Source: an uncultured Collinsella sp. (GTDB lineage: Bacteria > Actinomycetota > Coriobacteriia > Coriobacteriales > Coriobacteriaceae). Taken from it: DNA of 45,653 bases. Where the stretch lies: positions 1 to 45,653 of the forward strand of contig CABUQW010000010.1 in NCBI GenBank assembly GCA_902493895.1, read 5' to 3'. The notes under the pieces were generated by a model. It had not been told where the DNA came from. It was given only the letters and a program-made list of their open reading frames with translations, and did no database searches. The position numbers and the translations under genes are program-made. How positions within the stretch are numbered: the first letter of the stretch is position 1; every line of letters begins with the position of its first letter. This document shows positions 7,238 to 15,689 of the stretch, in pieces.

Positions 7238-8275
7238 TTAGGCCTTATCCGACGGACCGCCAAGGCGGATGCGCGGGTCGAGGAATGCATAGCTAATGTC
7301 GACAAGCAGGTTGATCACCATGACGATGACGACGATGAGCGTAACTCCGCCCATAACGATGGGCCAGTCACGCATGCTAATGGCGCGATAGACCTCATAG
7401 CCGATACCGGGCCAGTTAAAGACCGTCTCGGTCAGGATGGCGCCCGAAAGCATGCCACCAAAGTCGACACCAATATAGGTAACGACGGGGATGAGTGCAT
7501 TCTTAAGCGCGTGCTTGATGATGATCGCGCGATTGGAGAGACCCTTGGCCTTTGCCGTACGGATGTAATCCTGGTTCATGACGTCAAGCAGCTGCGAGCG
7601 CATAATGCGGGCGGCGTAAGCGGTCGAAACCGAAGCCAGCGTAATGGTCGGAAGCACATAGTGCATCCAATCCTGATACTGAGAGCTGGAACCGCCGGCA
7701 CCCGAGATCGGCATGGAGATTGCACCGCCCGTGGCGTCCTTGAGGATGACGCCAAAGAACAGCTGCAGCAACATACCGAGCCAGAAGGCCGGGACCGCAA
7801 CGAGGATCGACGTGGTGAGCGTTACCAAAATATCCCAGAAGGAATAACGCTTTACCGCCGAAATGATACCCGCACCGATACCCATAATTGCCTCGAGCAC
7901 GATGGCGCACGCGGCAAGTTTGACCGTATACGGATACTTCTGGGCAAAGATTTCCGTAACCGGCAGCTTGCGCTGATACGAATTGCCCAGATCGCCATGA
8001 AGCAGGCCGTTCATGTAATACAAGTAACGGTCCACGAGCGACGTTTGAACGGGGTCGCCGTTCTCGTCAAGGATCGCGTTGCCGTCCTCGTCCGACTGGA
8101 CCAGGTGATAGCGGACGCGAAGCTGAAGCTCCACCTCGGGGGACAGAGCCTTGTCTCCACCGATCAGCTTGATCGGATCTCCCGGCACGATATTCTGGAG
8201 GGCGAACAGAATCAGCGTAACGCCCAAAAATACCGGGATGAACTGAAGCACACGTTTAACGATGTACTTACCCAT
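7238..8275 (-). CDS. dppB: Peptide ABC transporter permease, DppB type
   Basis: An inner-membrane permease of 345 aa. The N terminus MGKYIVKRVLQFIPVFLGVTLILFAL is the classic DppB/OppB first helix, followed by the NIVPGDP motif. Six helices are expected. The EAA loop DYIRTAKAKGLSNRAIIIKHALKNALIP is intact, followed by the GGMLSGAILTETVFNWPGIG signature. An insertion in the first periplasmic loop (~70-90, SDEDGNAILDENGDPVQTS) is acidic and longer than in Escherichia coli DppB. The gene follows dppA after a stem-loop and starts the membrane part of the operon. Confidence 0.92.
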   Translation of the reverse strand: MGKYIVKRVLQFIPVFLGVTLILFALQNIVPGDPIKLIGGDKALSPEVELQLRVRYHLVQSDEDGNAILDENGDPVQTSLVDRYLYYMNGLLHGDLGNSYQRKLPVTEIFAQKYPYTVKLAACAIVLEAIMGIGAGIISAVKRYSFWDILVTLTTSILVAVPAFWLGMLLQLFFGVILKDATGGAISMPISGAGGSSSQYQDWMHYVLPTITLASVSTAYAARIMRSQLLDVMNQDYIRTAKAKGLSNRAIIIKHALKNALIPVVTYIGVDFGGMLSGAILTETVFNWPGIGYEVYRAISMRDWPIVMGGVTLIVVIVMVINLLVDISYAFLDPRIRLGGPSDKA

Positions 8276-8305
8276 ACCACTCCCCTATCTAGGGATTAAC
8301 CTAAA

Positions 8306-8335
8306 TGGGATGCCGATCGCCAGACCGGCATCCCA
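8306..8335 (-). other. Intercistronic stem-loop between dppA and dppB
   Basis: TGGGATGCCG (8306-8315) and CGGCATCCCA (8326-8335) form a 10-bp stem with a 10-nt loop. No T run follows on the minus strand, so it looks more like an mRNA-stabilising or partial-termination structure. Such elements are known to raise binding-protein mRNA over permease mRNA. Confidence 0.65.
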
Positions 8336-8431
8336 AAATTACCATCAGCCAGTTTACCCCAGGTTAGGGAGAACTGTATGTTTCCCATGAGGTCTACGTA
8401 AATACTTGACCCTCACGGAAGCTGCAAACTC

Positions 8432-10108
8432 TTAGGCGAGCTCAGCGGTACCCAGCTCGGCGTGCTTCTGCGGATCGACATAGAGGTGCTTGATGCGATC
8501 GGAGCCGACGATGGTGTGCGTGTAGAACATCACTGGGATGACCGGGCAGTCGGCAGCGACCATAGCGTCGGCCTCCTGCATCTTAGCGACGCGCTCTTCG
8601 TCGTCAACCGTGGTGCGAGCCTCGTTGACCTTAGCGTCGAACTCGGGGTTGTTGTAACCGGAGCGGTTGTCGCCACCGAGGGAATCAGAGTGGAACAGCG
8701 GATACAGGAAGTTGTCCATGATCGGGTAGTCGGCAATCCAGCCCAAACGACCGAACTCATAGTCGAAGTTCTGATACTGCTCGAGCAGGGCAGACCACTC
8801 GGGGGTATCGGAAGTAGCGTTAACGCCCACCTTGGCAAGGTCACCGATGATGGACTCCATGATCTCCTTGTGGCCACCGTCCTGGTTGTAGGACAGCTGC
8901 ACGTTAATGCCACGATCGCCGTTGGCGTCAGCGGGAGCAACCTTGTCGAGGTACTCGTTAGCCTTGTCGACGTCGTAGGCGCAGAACTCCCATGCGCCCT
9001 CCTTGTAGCCATCGATGCCCGGAGGAACAATGCCGTCGGCGGGGGTACGGGTACCCTTGAAGATGGTCTTGCAGATGGCCTCACGGTTAATGGCCAGGGA
9101 GATGCCCCTGCGCAGGTCGGCGTTGTTGAACGGCTCGGCCGTGTTGTTGCAGGTCAGGTAGTAGGTGGAAGGCTCGGAGCCGAGCAGCATGCGCTCGCCG
9201 TCACCCATGGTGTAGCCGTCCTTGGACACGCCGCGATCCTTCTTGGCGGCATCGATCTGAGCAACGGGAACGTCGCAGACATCGAGGTTACCGGCCTGGA
9301 ACTCCTTGTAAGCGGTCTCCATGTCCTTGATGACCTGGAAGTGGATGCCATCGATCTTGGCCTTGTCGCCATAGTAATCGTCGAACTTCTTGAGGTTGAT
9401 CTCCTGACCATCCTCCCACTTGCCGTCCATCATGAACGGGCCGTTACCGACCGGCGCAAGATAGAAGCTCTTGGCATCGGACTCGGCGCACTCGGGAACC
9501 GGGGCCAGAGCCGGGTGAGAGGCGACGAAGGGGAAGTCGGCGTAAGCGGAAGACAGCTTGACGACGAGGGTCTCATCGTCGGGACAGGTAACACCGCTGA
9601 GCTCAGTAGCGTTACCGGCAAGCAGATCGTCATAGCCCTCGACCATGGAAAGGTGATAGGAAACCTCGGACGGGCCATACTCGGTAGCGATGGCCGACTT
9701 GGTGTTGACCAGACGCTCCCAACCGAGCTTGAACGACTTGGAGGTAACGTCGTCACCGTTGTGGAACTTGGCCTTCTTGATCTTGAAGGTAAACTCGGTG
9801 GCGTCGTCGTTGGCCTCGAAGGACTCGCAAGCCAGCGGAACGATCTCGCCCTTCTCGGCGTCATAAGAGGTCAGAGCGTCAAAGAGCTGGTACTCGACCT
9901 GAGTACCCTGGTCCTCCTGGACATTGTAGGGGTCGATGCAGACCGGGTTGTTGATGTAGAAGCTCAGCGTCGAACCGGACTCAGAACCGGAAGTGTCGCC
10001 GCCCTTCTTGCCGCATGCGGCAAGAAAAGCCATGGAGCTCGCAGCGAGGGTGCCGCCAACAAAGGCGCGACGACCCATAACGGGCTGGTGGAACATAGAA
10101 TCAGCCAT
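8432..10108 (-). CDS. dppA: Peptide-binding lipoprotein, DppA/OppA family
   Basis: The extracellular substrate-binding protein of the importer, 558 aa, SBP family 5. The signal peptide has a twin-arginine-like start (GRR at 12-14) and a lipobox LAAC with the lipidated Cys at 32, so it should be tethered to the membrane, possibly by Tat export. The mature part carries the family pattern, including NKPLKF-like segments rewritten as EFTFKIKKAKFHNGDDVTSKSFKLGWERL and LRRGISLAINREAICKTIFKG. The ATG at 10108 has AAGGAGGA just upstream, one of the strongest sites in the window. It is the first gene of the dpp operon; a separate, specific peptide preference cannot be read from sequence. Confidence 0.92.
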   Translation of the reverse strand: MADSMFHQPVMGRRAFVGGTLAASSMAFLAACGKKGGDTSGSESGSTLSFYINNPVCIDPYNVQEDQGTQVEYQLFDALTSYDAEKGEIVPLACESFEANDDATEFTFKIKKAKFHNGDDVTSKSFKLGWERLVNTKSAIATEYGPSEVSYHLSMVEGYDDLLAGNATELSGVTCPDDETLVVKLSSAYADFPFVASHPALAPVPECAESDAKSFYLAPVGNGPFMMDGKWEDGQEINLKKFDDYYGDKAKIDGIHFQVIKDMETAYKEFQAGNLDVCDVPVAQIDAAKKDRGVSKDGYTMGDGERMLLGSEPSTYYLTCNNTAEPFNNADLRRGISLAINREAICKTIFKGTRTPADGIVPPGIDGYKEGAWEFCAYDVDKANEYLDKVAPADANGDRGINVQLSYNQDGGHKEIMESIIGDLAKVGVNATSDTPEWSALLEQYQNFDYEFGRLGWIADYPIMDNFLYPLFHSDSLGGDNRSGYNNPEFDAKVNEARTTVDDEERVAKMQEADAMVAADCPVIPVMFYTHTIVGSDRIKHLYVDPQKHAELGTAELA

Positions 10109-10345
10109 GCCATCCTCCTTAAGAGATAGGACAAAGAAATGTTCAGTCGGACATATGTCGAGACAATCCGATCCGAACCATCAAAACGCCGCCCGCCGCT
10201 ATGGCTGGTTATGCACAACAGGCCAACGTTTTGCAATACAGTAGCGCATTTTATGCACGATTTGGCGCTAATTCCGGTTAACGGTCGAGAATTTCTTTAG
10301 TTGGGCGAAGTATGTGGGGATATTTTGACTCTGTTACAAATATGT
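10109..10345 (-). promoter_or_regulatory. dppA upstream region with candidate promoter and operator-like repeats
   Basis: On the minus strand TTGCAA and CATAAC are 17 bp apart (about 10211-10239), a fair promoter. A CG-centred AACGTT lies in its spacer. The 8-mer TTATGCAC occurs twice on the plus strand (10209-10216 and 10251-10258), 42 bp or about four helical turns apart. A 10-bp palindrome GACATATGTC (10150-10159) lies in the leader. No gene is visible here. Confidence 0.4.
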
Positions 10346-10376
10346 AAACAAAAAGGGTCCCGCACCTGCGAGACCC
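10346..10376 (-). terminator. Terminator of secG
   Basis: On the minus strand GGGTCTCGC pairs with GCGGGACCC around AGGT (one G-T pair) and is followed by TTTTTGTTT. It lies 26 nt past the secG stop and marks the end of this unit. Confidence 0.85.
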
Positions 10377-10401
10377 ATTGCAAACGTATATACGCCGATG
10401 C

Positions 10402-10656
10402 TTAGTAGCCGACGATGCCCTGCGGGAAGAAGAACATGCACAGGACGACGCACACGGCAAAAACAACGGCCATAATTACCGTCAGGCGATCGAGGTTCTG
10501 CTCCATGACGCCCGTGGCAGAGCTGGAGTTATACAGCGAGCTAGCGATCATATCCGAAACGCCGGTGCCCTTACCGGAATGCATCAGGACGAGAATCGTC
10601 AGCGCCACGGCAGAGACAGCCCAAACGACAAACAGAAGAATCTGGAACGGACCCAT
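10402..10656 (-). CDS. secG: Preprotein translocase subunit SecG
   Basis: A small accessory subunit of the SecYEG channel, 84 aa. It has two membrane helices (~4-24 and ~56-78) separated by a loop holding the family segment HSGKGTGVSDMIASSLYNSSSATGVMEQNLDR, where GVSD corresponds to the usual GLS motif and the helix ends in NLDRLT. Length is typical. AAGGAG precedes the ATG by seven nt. It follows gpmI, from which it is separated by a terminator, and has its own terminator; secG next to gap-pgk-tpiA is a common actinobacterial arrangement. Confidence 0.93.
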   Translation of the reverse strand: MGPFQILLFVVWAVSAVALTILVLMHSGKGTGVSDMIASSLYNSSSATGVMEQNLDRLTVIMAVVFAVCVVLCMFFFPQGIVGY

Positions 10657-10760
10657 AGATAAGCTCCTTAATAGAACAGTTCAAACTCCAGTACTGTACC
10701 ACAATCCCCCGCTCTTCCCTACCTGCCACTCAAGGACAGGGCGCAAATGGCAGAAATACC

Positions 10761-10791
10761 AAAAAGAGGGTTGTCCGGTTGTGGACAACCC
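10761..10791 (-). terminator. Terminator of the glycolytic operon (after gpmI)
   Basis: On the minus strand GGGTTGTCC pairs perfectly with GGACAACCC around ACAACC and runs into TCTTTTT. A second hairpin, TAGAAAAC/GTTTTCTA (10798-10820), touches the gpmI stop codon just upstream. Confidence 0.88.
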
Positions 10792-10797
10792 CCTTAC

Positions 10798-10820
10798 TAG
10801 AAAACGGGATTTGTTTTCTA
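10798..10820 (-). other. Hairpin directly after the gpmI stop codon
   Basis: TAGAAAAC (10798-10805) and GTTTTCTA (10813-10820) form an 8-bp A/T-rich stem with a 7-nt loop. It sits between the stop codon and the terminator and may be a processing or stability element. Confidence 0.5.
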
Positions 10821-12374
10821 CTAGGCCTCGGTGGCGAGCACGCGGCCCGTCATCTCGGCGGAAGGCTCAATACCAGCCATGGTGAGCATGGTCGGAGCGA
10901 TATCGGAAAGACGGCCGTCCTCGATACCAGTGAGCTTGGCCTTCTCATCAACGATGATGAACGGCACGCGGTTAGTGGTGTGAGCCGTAAACGGATGCTT
11001 GGAACCGTCGGAAGCAACGTCAAACATGTGATCGGCGTTGCCGTGGTCGGCGGTAATCAGCGCAAAGCCGCCCTTGGCGAGAATCGCCGGGACAACCTTG
11101 GACAGGGCATCGTCAACAGCCTCAACGGCCTTAACGGCGGCGTCGAAGACACCGGTGTGACCAACCATGTCGCAGTTCGCGAAGTTCACGATGTAGAAAT
11201 CAGCGCGATCCTCGTTGATGGCGGCGACAAGCTTCTCGGTAACCTCGGGAGCGCTCATCTCGGGCTGCAGATCGTAGGTAGCGACCTTGGGGGAAGCGAC
11301 GAGTACGCGCTCCTCGCCCTCCTTGGGCTCCTCGATGCCGCCGTTGAGGAAGAACGTCACGTGGGCGTACTTCTCGGTCTCGGCGGTGTGCAGCTGCTTC
11401 AGGCCATTGGCGGCGATAACGTCGGCCAGGACGTTCTCGGGGAACGTCTTGGGGAAGGCGACCTCGACGTCAAACGTCGGATCGTACTCAGTCATCGTCA
11501 CAAAGTGCGAAAGCTTGATCTGCTCGCGCTCAAAGCCGTCGAACTCCTTGTCCGTGAACACGCGGGTCATCTGACGAGCGCGGTCGGGACGGAAGTTAAA
11601 GAAGATGGCCGCGTCGCCCTCGTGAATGCCCTCGTTGTGGGCAGCGAAGGGCTCGACGAACTCGTCGCCGCGCGGATCCTTCTCGTAGTAGGCCTTGATA
11701 CCGGCAACGGGGTCGGTATCGGCATCGGACGCGTTGACCATGACGTCGTAGGCGCGCTGGATGCGCTCCCAGCGATTATCGCGGTCCATGGCCCAATAAC
11801 GGCCCGAGACGGTGGCAACGCGAGCGTCGCAACCGGTCTCCTCGGAGATCTTAGCCAGGAAGGCGCAGAACTCACTCATGTAACCGGCACCGGACTGCGG
11901 ATCAACGTCGCGGCCATCCATGAAGGCGTGGACGCGAACGGTCTTGACACCATGCTCGGCAGCCATCTTGACCAGAGCCTCGACGTGGTTCATGTGAGAA
12001 TGAACACCGCCAGGGCTCATAAGGCCCATGAGGTGGAGAGTCTTGCCGTCAGCCTTGACGTCGTCCATAGCCTTGACGAAGACCTCGTTCTTGGCGATGG
12101 AGCCATCCTTGATGGCGTTGTTGATGCGTGAAAGCTCCTGGAACACGATGCGGCCGGCACCGATGTTGAGGTGACCCACCTCGGAGTTACCCATCTGGCC
12201 ATCGGGAAGACCCACGTCCTCGCCCGAAGCGCCGAGCGTGGTGTGGGGGTACTTCTCGTACAGGCTATCGAGGAAGGGCGTCTTGGCAGCGGCGACGGCG
12301 TTCTCGCCATCGGCCGGAGCCAGGCCGCAGCCGTCCATGATGATCAGGAGTGCAGGAAGATGACGCTGTGCCAT
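10821..12374 (-). CDS. gpmI: 2,3-bisphosphoglycerate-independent phosphoglycerate mutase
   Basis: Interconverts 3- and 2-phosphoglycerate in glycolysis, 517 aa, cytosolic, dependent on two metal ions (Mn). It is an alkaline-phosphatase-fold enzyme: metal-ligand D14 lies in LLIIMDGCG and the nucleophile S64 in DGQMGNSEVGHLNIG. A phosphotransferase insert follows (HVHAFMDGRDVDPQSG, RVATVSGRYWAMDRD), then FALITADHGNADHM near the C terminus. Length matches the family. It begins five nt after the tpiA stop, so it ends the operon gap-pgk-tpiA-gpmI; enolase is not in the window. Confidence 0.96.
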   Translation of the reverse strand: MAQRHLPALLIIMDGCGLAPADGENAVAAAKTPFLDSLYEKYPHTTLGASGEDVGLPDGQMGNSEVGHLNIGAGRIVFQELSRINNAIKDGSIAKNEVFVKAMDDVKADGKTLHLMGLMSPGGVHSHMNHVEALVKMAAEHGVKTVRVHAFMDGRDVDPQSGAGYMSEFCAFLAKISEETGCDARVATVSGRYWAMDRDNRWERIQRAYDVMVNASDADTDPVAGIKAYYEKDPRGDEFVEPFAAHNEGIHEGDAAIFFNFRPDRARQMTRVFTDKEFDGFEREQIKLSHFVTMTEYDPTFDVEVAFPKTFPENVLADVIAANGLKQLHTAETEKYAHVTFFLNGGIEEPKEGEERVLVASPKVATYDLQPEMSAPEVTEKLVAAINEDRADFYIVNFANCDMVGHTGVFDAAVKAVEAVDDALSKVVPAILAKGGFALITADHGNADHMFDVASDGSKHPFTAHTTNRVPFIIVDEKAKLTGIEDGRLSDIAPTMLTMAGIEPSAEMTGRVLATEA

Positions 12375-12379
12375 ATGTC

Positions 12380-13147
12380 CTACTCGCCTGCCTTGACGAC
12401 CATAGAGGCGAAGTCGGCAGCCTTGAGCGAAGCGCCGCCCACGAGGGCGCCGTCAACGTCGGGCTTGGCGACGAGCTCGGCGATGTTGCCGGGCTTGGCA
12501 GAGCCACCATAGAGAACGCGGATGCCGTTAGCGAGCTCCTCGCCGAACATCTCCTTGAGGGTCTCACGGATAGCGCCGCAGACCTCCTGAGCGTCCTCGG
12601 CGGTAGCGGTCTTACCGGTGCCGATGGCCCAGATGGGCTCGTAGGCGACGACGACCTGCTTGGGGCAGGTGATCTCAAGACCAGCAAGGCCAGCCTTGAC
12701 CTGGTTCACGACATGCTCGACATAGGTGCCAGCCTCGCGGACCTCGAGGGACTCGCCGCAGCAGAAGACGGGAACAAGACCGGCGGCAACAAGAGCCTTG
12801 GCCTTCTTGTTCTGGTCCTCGTCGGTCTCGTGGAAGTAGTCGCGACGCTCGGAGTGACCGATGATGCAGTAGGTGCAGCCAGCAGACTTGAGCATGTCGC
12901 AAGAGGACTCACCGGTGAAGGCACCCTTGGCCTCCCAGTACACGTTCTGTGCACCGAGGGCAATGGGGGCAGCCTGAATACGGTCATGAACCGTGGTGAT
13001 GTCGATGGTCGGAGGGCAGACGAGCACCTCGACGCCGGCCGGAACCTCGGGCAGAGCCTGAGCCAGCTCGTCGGCGAGCTTGGCGGCCTCGGCGACGTCG
13101 TTGTTCATCTTCCAGTTACCAGCGATAAGAAGGGTGCGATTAGGCAT
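12380..13147 (-). CDS. tpiA: Triosephosphate isomerase
   Basis: Interconverts dihydroxyacetone phosphate and glyceraldehyde 3-phosphate, 255 aa, a TIM barrel. Catalytic residues are visible: N11 and K13 in GNWKMN, H98 in IIGHSERR, and E170 in AYEPIWAIGTGKTA. The phosphate-binding YGGSAKPGN is also present. The true start is the ATG at 13147 (MPNRTLLIAGNWKMN). Longer in-frame extensions upstream run inside pgk and lack family similarity. The start overlaps the pgk stop by eight bases, which suggests translational coupling. Confidence 0.97.
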   Translation of the reverse strand: MPNRTLLIAGNWKMNNDVAEAAKLADELAQALPEVPAGVEVLVCPPTIDITTVHDRIQAAPIALGAQNVYWEAKGAFTGESSCDMLKSAGCTYCIIGHSERRDYFHETDEDQNKKAKALVAAGLVPVFCCGESLEVREAGTYVEHVVNQVKAGLAGLEITCPKQVVVAYEPIWAIGTGKTATAEDAQEVCGAIRETLKEMFGEELANGIRVLYGGSAKPGNIAELVAKPDVDGALVGGASLKAADFASMVVKAGE

Positions 13148-14330
13148 CGAGAAGCGCCTCCACTCCGGGCAGGGCCTTACCCTCGACGAGCTCCATGGAA
13201 GCGCCACCACCGGTGGAGATCCAGCTCATCTTGTCGGCCAGGTTGAACTTGTTGACAGCTGCGACAGAGTCGCCACCGCCGATGATCGAGGTGCAGTCGG
13301 CCTCGGCGACAGCCTCGGCAATAGCCTGGGTGCCGTGAGCGAAGTTGTCGAACTCGAAGACGCCCATGGGACCATTCCAGAACACAGTCTTGGCGCCCTT
13401 GACGGCCTCGGCGTAAAGCTCCTCGGTCTTGGGGCCGATGTCCATACCCTCACGATCGCCGGGGATAGCGTCGGAAGCGACAACCTCGGGGACAGCGTCC
13501 TCGCCAAAGTGATCGGCAACGCGGTTGTCGATGGGGAGCAGGATCTTGACGCCCTTCTCCTCGGCCTTCTTGAGCATCTCGCCAGCGCGCTCGACCCAGT
13601 CCTCTTCCTTGAGGGACTGACCGACGGACAGGCCCTGAGCCAGGAAGAAGGTGTAGGCCATACCGCCACCGATGATCAGGGTGTCAGCGGAGTCGATAAG
13701 GTGATCGAGAACGCCGATCTTGGAGGAAACCTTGGAACCGCCGACGATGGCGACGAAGGGGCGCTCGGGCTCGGCGAAGATGCCGGTCAACGTGTCGACC
13801 TCCTTCTCGAGCAGGAAGCCGGCGACGGCAGGCAGGTAAGCGGCGGGGCCCACGACGGAACCCTGGGCGCGGTGAGCGGTGCCGAAGGCATCGAGAACGA
13901 AGACGTCACCATAGGAAGCGAGCTTCTTGGCGATCTCGGGATCGTTCTTCTTCTCACGCTTATCGAAGCGGACGTTCTCGAGAACGAGAACCTTGCCCGG
14001 CTCGACGGCGGCGACAGCCTCAGCAGCCTTCTCGCCGTAGGTGTCGGCGACAAAGGCAACGTCGAGACCAGAGAGCTCAGCGAGCTTCTTGGCGACGGGC
14101 TCGAGGGACAGCTCGGGCTGGAAGCCGGTGCCATCGGGACGGCCGAGGTGGCTCATGAGGATGACGCGAGCATTGTGCTCAACGAGATAGTTGATGGTGG
14201 GCAGGGCAGCCTTGATACGGGTGGTGTCGCCAACGACGCCATCCTTGATAGGCACGTTAAAGTCAACGCGGACGAGAACGCGCTTGCCGTCGACATCGAT
14301 GTCGCGGACGGTCTTCTTGGTAAAGGCCAT
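13140..14330 (-). CDS. pgk: Phosphoglycerate kinase
   Basis: ATP-forming step of glycolysis: 1,3-bisphosphoglycerate + ADP to 3-phosphoglycerate + ATP. It has 396 aa and two Rossmann-like domains. Family motifs are VLVRVDFNVPIKDG (substrate binding), ILMSHLGRPDG, FGTAHRAQGSVVG, AIVGGSKVSSKIGVLDHLI, WNGPMGVFE, and the C-terminal nucleotide site IIGGGDSVAAV with STGGGASMELVEG. The ATG at 14330 opens MAFTKKTVRDIDVDG, the conserved N terminus; upstream in-frame codons are leader. AAAGG lies 11 nt upstream. A terminator-like hairpin separates it from gap. Confidence 0.97.
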   Translation of the reverse strand: MAFTKKTVRDIDVDGKRVLVRVDFNVPIKDGVVGDTTRIKAALPTINYLVEHNARVILMSHLGRPDGTGFQPELSLEPVAKKLAELSGLDVAFVADTYGEKAAEAVAAVEPGKVLVLENVRFDKREKKNDPEIAKKLASYGDVFVLDAFGTAHRAQGSVVGPAAYLPAVAGFLLEKEVDTLTGIFAEPERPFVAIVGGSKVSSKIGVLDHLIDSADTLIIGGGMAYTFFLAQGLSVGQSLKEEDWVERAGEMLKKAEEKGVKILLPIDNRVADHFGEDAVPEVVASDAIPGDREGMDIGPKTEELYAEAVKGAKTVFWNGPMGVFEFDNFAHGTQAIAEAVAEADCTSIIGGGDSVAAVNKFNLADKMSWISTGGGASMELVEGKALPGVEALLDA

Positions 14331-14353
14331 GTTTGCTTCTACCTTTCGTACGT

Positions 14354-14376
14354 GTCTGCCTCCCATTACGGCAGAC
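14354..14376 (-). other. pgk leader hairpin
   Basis: GTCTGCC (14354-14360) pairs with GGCAGAC (14370-14376) around nine bases, 23 nt before the pgk ATG and just downstream of the gap terminator. It may protect the 5' end of a processed pgk-tpiA-gpmI message. Confidence 0.5.
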
Positions 14377-14385
14377 GATTTCTTA

Positions 14386-14433
14386 TAAAAAGGGCGCGAC
14401 CCTAGGGTGTAAGCCCTATAAGGCCGCGCCCTT
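14386..14433 (-). terminator. Terminator or attenuator between gap and pgk
   Basis: On the minus strand AAGGGCGCG pairs with CGCGCCCTT over nine bp, with a 26-nt apex that can fold further, followed by TTTTA. It would end or reduce transcription after gap, giving more gap than pgk message. Confidence 0.75.
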
Positions 14434-14470
14434 CTTTAGACGCTCAACGAGCTATTCGCTAAAAGCTAAA

Positions 14471-15496
14471 TTAAGCAACGAACTTCTCGAAGTACTTGAT
14501 GGTGCGGACCATCTGAGAGGTGTAGGAGTTCTCGTTGTCGTACCAAGAGGTGACCTGAACGAGGGTCTGGCCGTTGCCGAGGTCAGAGCACATGGTCTGA
14601 GTGGCGTCGAAGATGGAGCCGTGGGTCTCGCCGATGATGTCGGTGGAGACGATGTCGTCCTCGTTGTAACCGAAGGTCTCGGAGATGGTGGCAGCGTAGG
14701 CCTTCATAGCAGCGTTGACCTCGTCGACGGTGACCTTCTTGTCAACGACAGCGTAGAGGTTGGTGATGGAGCCGGTCGGCGTCGGGACGCGCTGGGCGGC
14801 ACCGATGAGCTTACCGTTGAGCTCGGGGAGAACCAGGCCGATAGCCTTGGCAGCACCGGTGGTGTTGGGGACGATGTTGACGGCGCAGGCGCGGCTACGA
14901 CGCTTGTTGCCCTTGCGCTGCGGGCCGTCGAGCGGCATCTGGTCGCCAGTCCAGGCGTGAATGGTAGTCATGATGCCGGACACGATGGGAGCGAAGTCGT
15001 TCAGACCCTTGGCCATCGGGGCGAGGCAGTTGGTGGTGCAGGAAGCAGCGGAGATGATGTTGTCCTCAGCGGTCAGCGTCTCGTGGTTGACGTTGTACAC
15101 GATGGTGGGCAGATCGCTGCCAGCCGGAGCGGAGATGACGACCTTCTTGGCGCCAGCGTTGATGTGGGCCTGAGCCTTAGCCTTGCTGGTGTAGAAGCCG
15201 GTGCACTCGAGAACGACGTCGACGTCGAGGTCGCCCCAAGGCAGGTTGTTGGCGTCGGCCTCCTTGTAGATCTTGATCTCCTTGCCGTCAACGGTGATGG
15301 AATCCTCGCCAGCAACGACCTCGTGATCGCGAGCGTAGTTGCCCTGCGTGGAGTCGTACTTCAGCAGGTAAGCGAGCATATCGGGAGAGGTGAGGTCGTT
15401 GATAGCGACGATCTCGGAGCCCTCATGACCGAACATCTGACGGAAGGCCAGACGACCGATGCGACCGAAGCCGTTAATAGCAACCTTTACTGCCAT
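14471..15496 (-). CDS. gap: Glyceraldehyde-3-phosphate dehydrogenase, type I
   Basis: Oxidises glyceraldehyde 3-phosphate to 1,3-bisphosphoglycerate with NAD+; 341 aa, cytosolic tetramer. The N-terminal Rossmann motif is INGFGRIGRLAFRQ, and the active site SCTTN has catalytic C153. HAWTGDQ and the C-terminal WYDNENSYTSQMVRT are family-defining. D33 in VAINDLT favours NAD+ over NADP+. The ATG at 15496 has AAAGGAG six nt upstream. It is first in gap-pgk-tpiA-gpmI, behind an AT-rich control region carrying a 14-bp palindrome. Confidence 0.97.
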   Translation of the reverse strand: MAVKVAINGFGRIGRLAFRQMFGHEGSEIVAINDLTSPDMLAYLLKYDSTQGNYARDHEVVAGEDSITVDGKEIKIYKEADANNLPWGDLDVDVVLECTGFYTSKAKAQAHINAGAKKVVISAPAGSDLPTIVYNVNHETLTAEDNIISAASCTTNCLAPMAKGLNDFAPIVSGIMTTIHAWTGDQMPLDGPQRKGNKRRSRACAVNIVPNTTGAAKAIGLVLPELNGKLIGAAQRVPTPTGSITNLYAVVDKKVTVDEVNAAMKAYAATISETFGYNEDDIVSTDIIGETHGSIFDATQTMCSDLGNGQTLVQVTSWYDNENSYTSQMVRTIKYFEKFVA

Positions 15497-15568
15497 TGTG
15501 TCTCCTTTCGTAAGGCCCCCGCAAGCTACAGCGCCTGCCGTTGAGGCCCACAAACTAACCACTCGCCT

Positions 15569-15597
15569 AATATACCTTTTTTTTGACTTGAATTTCA
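15569..15597 (-). promoter_or_regulatory. Candidate gap promoter
   Basis: On the minus strand TATATT (rc of 15569-15574) is a good -10. The matching -35 at 17 bp, TGAAAT, is weak, but an A-tract of eight fills the spacer. It sits 72 nt before the gap ATG, in an AT-rich stretch (15550-15690). Confidence 0.4.
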
Positions 15598-15630
15598 CGA
15601 GAATGCTCGAAATTGAAAATCAAATTTACG

Positions 15631-15644
15631 TTAAAACGTTTTAA
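15631..15644. promoter_or_regulatory. 14-bp CG-centred palindrome upstream of gap
   Basis: TTAAAACGTTTTAA is perfectly palindromic and has the CG centre typical of LacI/CcpA-family operators. It lies about 60 bp upstream of the candidate gap -10 and 135 bp before the gene. The regulator is not in the window. Confidence 0.5.
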
Positions 15645-15689
15645 AGACTAAAATAGCAGTTAAATCCATATATAAGTCGATACTTCAAA

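Noticed and set aside
4166..10108. Nickel importer (nik-type)
   Set aside because: The family overlaps, but no nickel enzyme or regulator is nearby and the binding protein looks like the peptide type; it is left as a peptide importer.
8462..10129. A 555-codon open frame opposite dppA, and a similar one (26521-28026) opposite the second binding protein
   Set aside because: Both mirror conserved binding-protein genes and show Val/Leu/Gly-rich low-complexity translations without motifs.
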